Shown here: positions 60,836 to 64,000 of the stretch, piece after piece
Layout of the letters: each line of letters opens with the position of its first letter
Position numbering within the stretch: position 1 is the stretch's first letter
Source: an uncultured Bacillota bacterium
Lineage (GTDB): Bacteria > Bacillota_I > Bacilli_A > RF39 > UBA660
Reading direction: 5' to 3'
DNA: 64,000 bases
NCBI GenBank assembly: GCA_948466255.1
Contig: CAOJZV010000001.1
Location: 1-64,000, forward strand
Position numbers and translations under genes: made by a program
Notes under the pieces: model-generated
Seen by the model: only the letters and a program-made list of their open reading frames with translations
The model's database searches: none
What the model was told of the DNA's origin: nothing

Positions 60836-63800
60836 GTTTTATCACTTCCTTATCTTCTGCGCAATCTGCTAAATTACCAAAAGTTAATGCACTCCAATTA
60901 TTAGTGTTGCACTTCCCTGAAGTTATTAAATGTTTGTCTCTTAGGAATTCTTTACTCTTGCAAGCACCATTTTTACATTCCAATTTATTACTATCATCAT
61001 ATTTTGTTTTTTTATTATAATCTCTTATATCTTTTATTGTTTTTGCATCCAATTCAACCACATATAGAGGTTCTCTTGAGGTATATAATGACTCATTACC
61101 TTGTTGTTGAGGGTTTACTGTTTTGTTCCCAGCTCCCCTATTAACTCTAATATGCTTTTGTACCTGATTATTTAGGTTGCTACAATCAATTTTACCTGTA
61201 TCTAGTTTTTTAGAACACCAGTTAGCTCCTGTAGCCCTTTGATAATTATCTTGGCCCGGGAATGGGTTGTTTAAATCTATAGGTCTATAAATAATAGTAT
61301 TATTGCCTTTTCCTGGGCAAGTCCACATCCCATTTTCATCTTTTTCTGGGCATACCATTGTTGTATCTGGGCAACAAAAACCTGCTTCACAATCTATTTC
61401 ACATGGAGGTGTATTAGTAGGTGGTGTATTAGGTTCTTCTCCTTTTTTACACGATTTACCTTCAATATATTTTTTTCCACTATATACATCCTCATCACAG
61501 ACACTATTATCTTTGCATATAAACTTACGTTGTGCACCTTCATTAACGGCTATTTCATAACAGTTTTCTTCATCGTCAGTTTCTTTTTTTGATTTAATTT
61601 TACAAGTATAATTAAACTTACTATCCTCCTGAATTTGTCCTAAACAAGCATTTACTTCATCCTTGCCTCTATCACTAGTTTGTCTTGCTGTTATACACTC
61701 TTTTAATTTATCTGGAGTATTTTTATACATTTTATGGCATGCAGTTTGATTTGAATTGTTTTTTTCATACACACCCTCTTCAGTAGGATGTTCTTCTAAT
61801 TCATTGTATTTTTTTATTTTACTAAGGTTTGCATCGCTAGGTAGATTATATAGAAGACTCACTTTTGCGGCTGTATCAGTATCCTTTGGTAAATTATCTG
61901 GAGTATTTTTCATTGAAATAGGTAAAGTTGGTGTTGGCGCTTTTGTATAGTTTGTAAAATTAGCATCTTTATTAAGTTTATATTCTGCTTTCCCTGTTCC
62001 ATTTTCAAAATATTGATATGTACCATCTTCTAATTTGAAATAGCCTTCTTTTGTATCTGTGACTAAATAATAACTGTTTCCATCTGCTTCTACCGTGCTT
62101 GAAGTAGAATCATAAAGTTTGGTCCTATCTTCTTTTAACACTATTTTTTCTGGTTTATCATAAAGATGTGTTCCTAGATGTTGTTCTTTATAATTTAAAA
62201 TTACATTACCAAGTTCTAGTTTTTTTCTAGTATTATTCGAATAATTATTTAAAGCATTAGCATCTTTAGATATACACTGTCTTGTTCTAATAACTTTTAT
62301 CGGTTCAAAATTGTAAACTCCATTAATATACGTTGGTCCTACTTCATTTACTGTGAAATATTTACCTGCTTCTATCCTTACATTTTTGACGGTGCTTTGA
62401 TTTGGAAAAACAACATTAAATTCATTTCTACAAAATATCCCCGAATCTTTTTCTGTCTGGTAATAACTTTGGAGCGTGCTTTTTTTATCGTTTCTTTCAA
62501 CTGAATGAACTATTGCAGTCCAATCTACAATATCCTGAATTATATAACTACTTCCATCTTGTATATCTGACTCACAATCTTCACACACAACATCAGCATC
62601 ATAATTATAAGTAGGTTTAAATGGGCATGCAGTTTCCAAAGTTAATTCCGTATCGTAATACTTATATGTGTTTTTACCTTTTCCTGTAGCTTTACCATTT
62701 TTTATTTCATTACAGCTAACCGTTTCCGTATTAATCTGTCGTCCATCTCTATATGTTACTATGTTACATTTTCCATATGTTGATGTTTCTTTACAGGTTG
62801 CAGTTACCTTAGGACATTTTGGATTTAGTTTATGACCACCAAATTCAGTTTGTCCATTACACGAAACTATTCCTCGGTCTTTCCAACTCTCTCCTGATTT
62901 TTGTGACATTATTTTACACTGATTTTTATTCTCTATATATTCACATTTATATGTCTCTAAAACGTTATCTAAGTTCATCCAAATAATATTATATCCAGCA
63001 CCATTCATTTTATCAGCTAATGCATTTATATCGCTGAAAGCATTTTTCTTTTCATATTTTTTTATCCCTAACGCATTTGTTCTATTTATTTTTAGTTCTT
63101 CTTTCGCACCACCACTATCATTAGTTAAATATCTAGCTCTTGCGCTTTCTTTTCTAAGTAAGTATGTTGTTTCTCCAGCAGATATACAGCTATTTTCTTT
63201 ATATGGATAAAATTTTTGAATAAGGATTCTATATCCATAATCATCCGCAAGCGTTGGACTTTGTTCAATTGTCATTATGCTTGCCCCTTTAGCAGTTAAA
63301 GAGTATTTATTTGTATTTGAATCATAATCAGCAAGGCCTAATTGTTTTAGCATTTTCCAAATAGCATTAGACGACAGACTAGTACCAATTTGTTCAACAT
63401 CACTGTGCTTATTTAAATATTGCGCAAGTGTTTTTAAATCAGTAATTTCATTTACCCCCGAAATTTCACCAGATGTTTTTATTTTTTTTATATTACGACG
63501 ATTACTATTTGCTATATCATATCCAAGTTTATTACTGTCAGCTTTCTCCCCCACAATCGCACTTGCTACTATAGTATATTCTGCGTTGTTACTTGCTTGC
63601 GTTTTTGTTCTTCTGACAAGATCTATCATATAAGTGTGTGAATCTATAATTTCTTTCTTTTTCGTCCAAAGACATCCAACATACGCATTTTGGCCACCAA
63701 GTCCACTAGAACCCATGTCGTGTTCGCCAGAAGTATCGGTATCAGCAGAAACACGTGTCAGACAGCCAGTCCAAAAAATGAGTCCTAGTCCAAAGACACA

Positions 63801-63836
63801 TAAAATAATATATGAAATTTTCTTTATTTTTGCCAT
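60828..63836 (-). CDS. Large secreted Cys-rich protein heading the Tad operon
   Basis: 1002 residues. Signal peptide (1-30) with FWTGC, a possible but atypical lipobox. The mature part is Thr/Asn/Lys-rich and has more than thirty Cys, many in CxxC-like or paired settings (CEDCES, CEIDCEAGFCC, CNTNNW). It contains no transmembrane segment after the signal. It includes an N-terminal region like a von Willebrand-poor adhesin scaffold; I recognise no named domain. As the first complete gene before the pilus set it may be the tip adhesin or exported substrate. SD AGGAGG; start overlaps the upstream gene by 13 bp. Confidence 0.78.
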   Translation of the reverse strand: MAKIKKISYIILCVFGLGLIFWTGCLTRVSADTDTSGEHDMGSSGLGGQNAYVGCLWTKKKEIIDSHTYMIDLVRRTKTQASNNAEYTIVASAIVGEKADSNKLGYDIANSNRRNIKKIKTSGEISGVNEITDLKTLAQYLNKHSDVEQIGTSLSSNAIWKMLKQLGLADYDSNTNKYSLTAKGASIMTIEQSPTLADDYGYRILIQKFYPYKENSCISAGETTYLLRKESARARYLTNDSGGAKEELKINRTNALGIKKYEKKNAFSDINALADKMNGAGYNIIWMNLDNVLETYKCEYIENKNQCKIMSQKSGESWKDRGIVSCNGQTEFGGHKLNPKCPKVTATCKETSTYGKCNIVTYRDGRQINTETVSCNEIKNGKATGKGKNTYKYYDTELTLETACPFKPTYNYDADVVCEDCESDIQDGSSYIIQDIVDWTAIVHSVERNDKKSTLQSYYQTEKDSGIFCRNEFNVVFPNQSTVKNVRIEAGKYFTVNEVGPTYINGVYNFEPIKVIRTRQCISKDANALNNYSNNTRKKLELGNVILNYKEQHLGTHLYDKPEKIVLKEDRTKLYDSTSSTVEADGNSYYLVTDTKEGYFKLEDGTYQYFENGTGKAEYKLNKDANFTNYTKAPTPTLPISMKNTPDNLPKDTDTAAKVSLLYNLPSDANLSKIKKYNELEEHPTEEGVYEKNNSNQTACHKMYKNTPDKLKECITARQTSDRGKDEVNACLGQIQEDSKFNYTCKIKSKKETDDEENCYEIAVNEGAQRKFICKDNSVCDEDVYSGKKYIEGKSCKKGEEPNTPPTNTPPCEIDCEAGFCCPDTTMVCPEKDENGMWTCPGKGNNTIIYRPIDLNNPFPGQDNYQRATGANWCSKKLDTGKIDCSNLNNQVQKHIRVNRGAGNKTVNPQQQGNESLYTSREPLYVVELDAKTIKDIRDYNKKTKYDDSNKLECKNGACKSKEFLRDKHLITSGKCNTNNWSALTFGNLADCAEDKEVIKRE

Positions 63837-64000
63837 TTTTTCATCCTCCTTTTAGTCAAAATTAGTAACACCGCTAAAAATGTGCTTACTGTGGCCATAA
63901 TTATCCAAGCTTTATTTTGAATGAAAAATTCCTCTAAAATGTTTTTTTGAAATTGTTTATCTTCAAAATCGTCTGCAACCGCATTTCTATCTTTTTCAAG
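63824..64000 (-). CDS. Partial membrane protein upstream of the Cys-rich protein
   Basis: Only the last 58 residues are in the window: a charged segment (DDFEDKQFQKNILEEFF), one helix (AWIIMATVSTFLAVLLILT) and a basic tail KRRMKKWQK. The frame is open to the window edge. Its stop lies 13 bp inside the next gene, which shows operon linkage, and the SD of that next gene is in its last codons. The function cannot be judged from this fragment. Confidence 0.8.
   Translation of the reverse strand, partial: LEKDRNAVADDFEDKQFQKNILEEFFIQNKAWIIMATVSTFLAVLLILTKRRMKKWQK

Overview
The window is a strongly AT-rich chromosomal segment of a low-GC Gram-positive bacterium (Bacillota, Bacilli side). The evidence is Shine-Dalgarno (SD) sites of the AGGAGG/GGGGGA type, sigmaA promoters with 17-bp spacers, sortase-type and lipoprotein signals, a tmRNA, and sporulation genes. 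TGA ends several genes (gerC, gerB, the GT2 gene) and TGG encodes Trp, so the code is the standard bacterial one, not the Mycoplasma code. I suspect an uncultured gut lineage related to the Mollicutes branch, but the sequence alone does not prove a taxon.

Layout. 1-1480: partial, uncharacterised protein with 21-residue leucine-rich repeats (minus). 1582-2997: LCP cell-wall ligase. 3079-3640: small-peptide region with a putative type I toxin/antisense-RNA locus. 3725-14884: ten-gene exopolysaccharide operon (surface protein, Wzz-like modulator, BY-kinase, PHP phosphatase, sugar transferase, double GT4, Wzy, GT2, pyruvyl transferase, Wzx). 14939-18653: CPBP protease, metallophosphoesterase, RNA methyltransferase and HAD phosphatase. 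18748-22470: spore germination gerA-gerC-gerB. 22438-24705: ferredoxin and an HTH/KilA-N pair. 24773-27686: rluB and the spore-cortex set spmB-spmA-dacB/F. 27749-30101: small envelope proteins. 30241-33510: rnr-smpB-ssrA, with a second copy of the putative type I locus sitting between smpB and ssrA. 33762-34643: a MazF/ToxN-like gene behind two RNA repeats and a terminator, which is the layout of a type III toxin-antitoxin system. 34865-37182: YjdF-like protein, RmuC, HTH and rhodanese.

37257-51962 encodes a type IV secretion apparatus: VirD4, VirB4 in two pieces, PrgI/VirB3-like, VirB6-like, three VirB2/TrbC-like proteins, two multidomain cell-wall hydrolases and a lipoprotein. It is followed by a Rpn-type nuclease gene with two decayed 3'-copies. 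53832-64000 encodes a complete-looking Tad/Flp pilus motor and pseudopilin set (TadZ, TadE-like proteins, Flp-like, TadC, TadB, CpaF, CpaB) headed by a 1002-residue Cys-rich secreted protein. No relaxase, integrase, transposase of an IS, rRNA, tRNA or CRISPR array was seen.

The most notable signals are (i) two unlinked copies of a structured RNA encoding 27-residue membrane peptides, with an SD-sequestering hairpin, a 5'-3' closing helix that competes with it, and a convergent antisense promoter; (ii) a type III toxin-antitoxin architecture flanked by covarying palindromes; (iii) a T4SS and a Tad pilus placed side by side.
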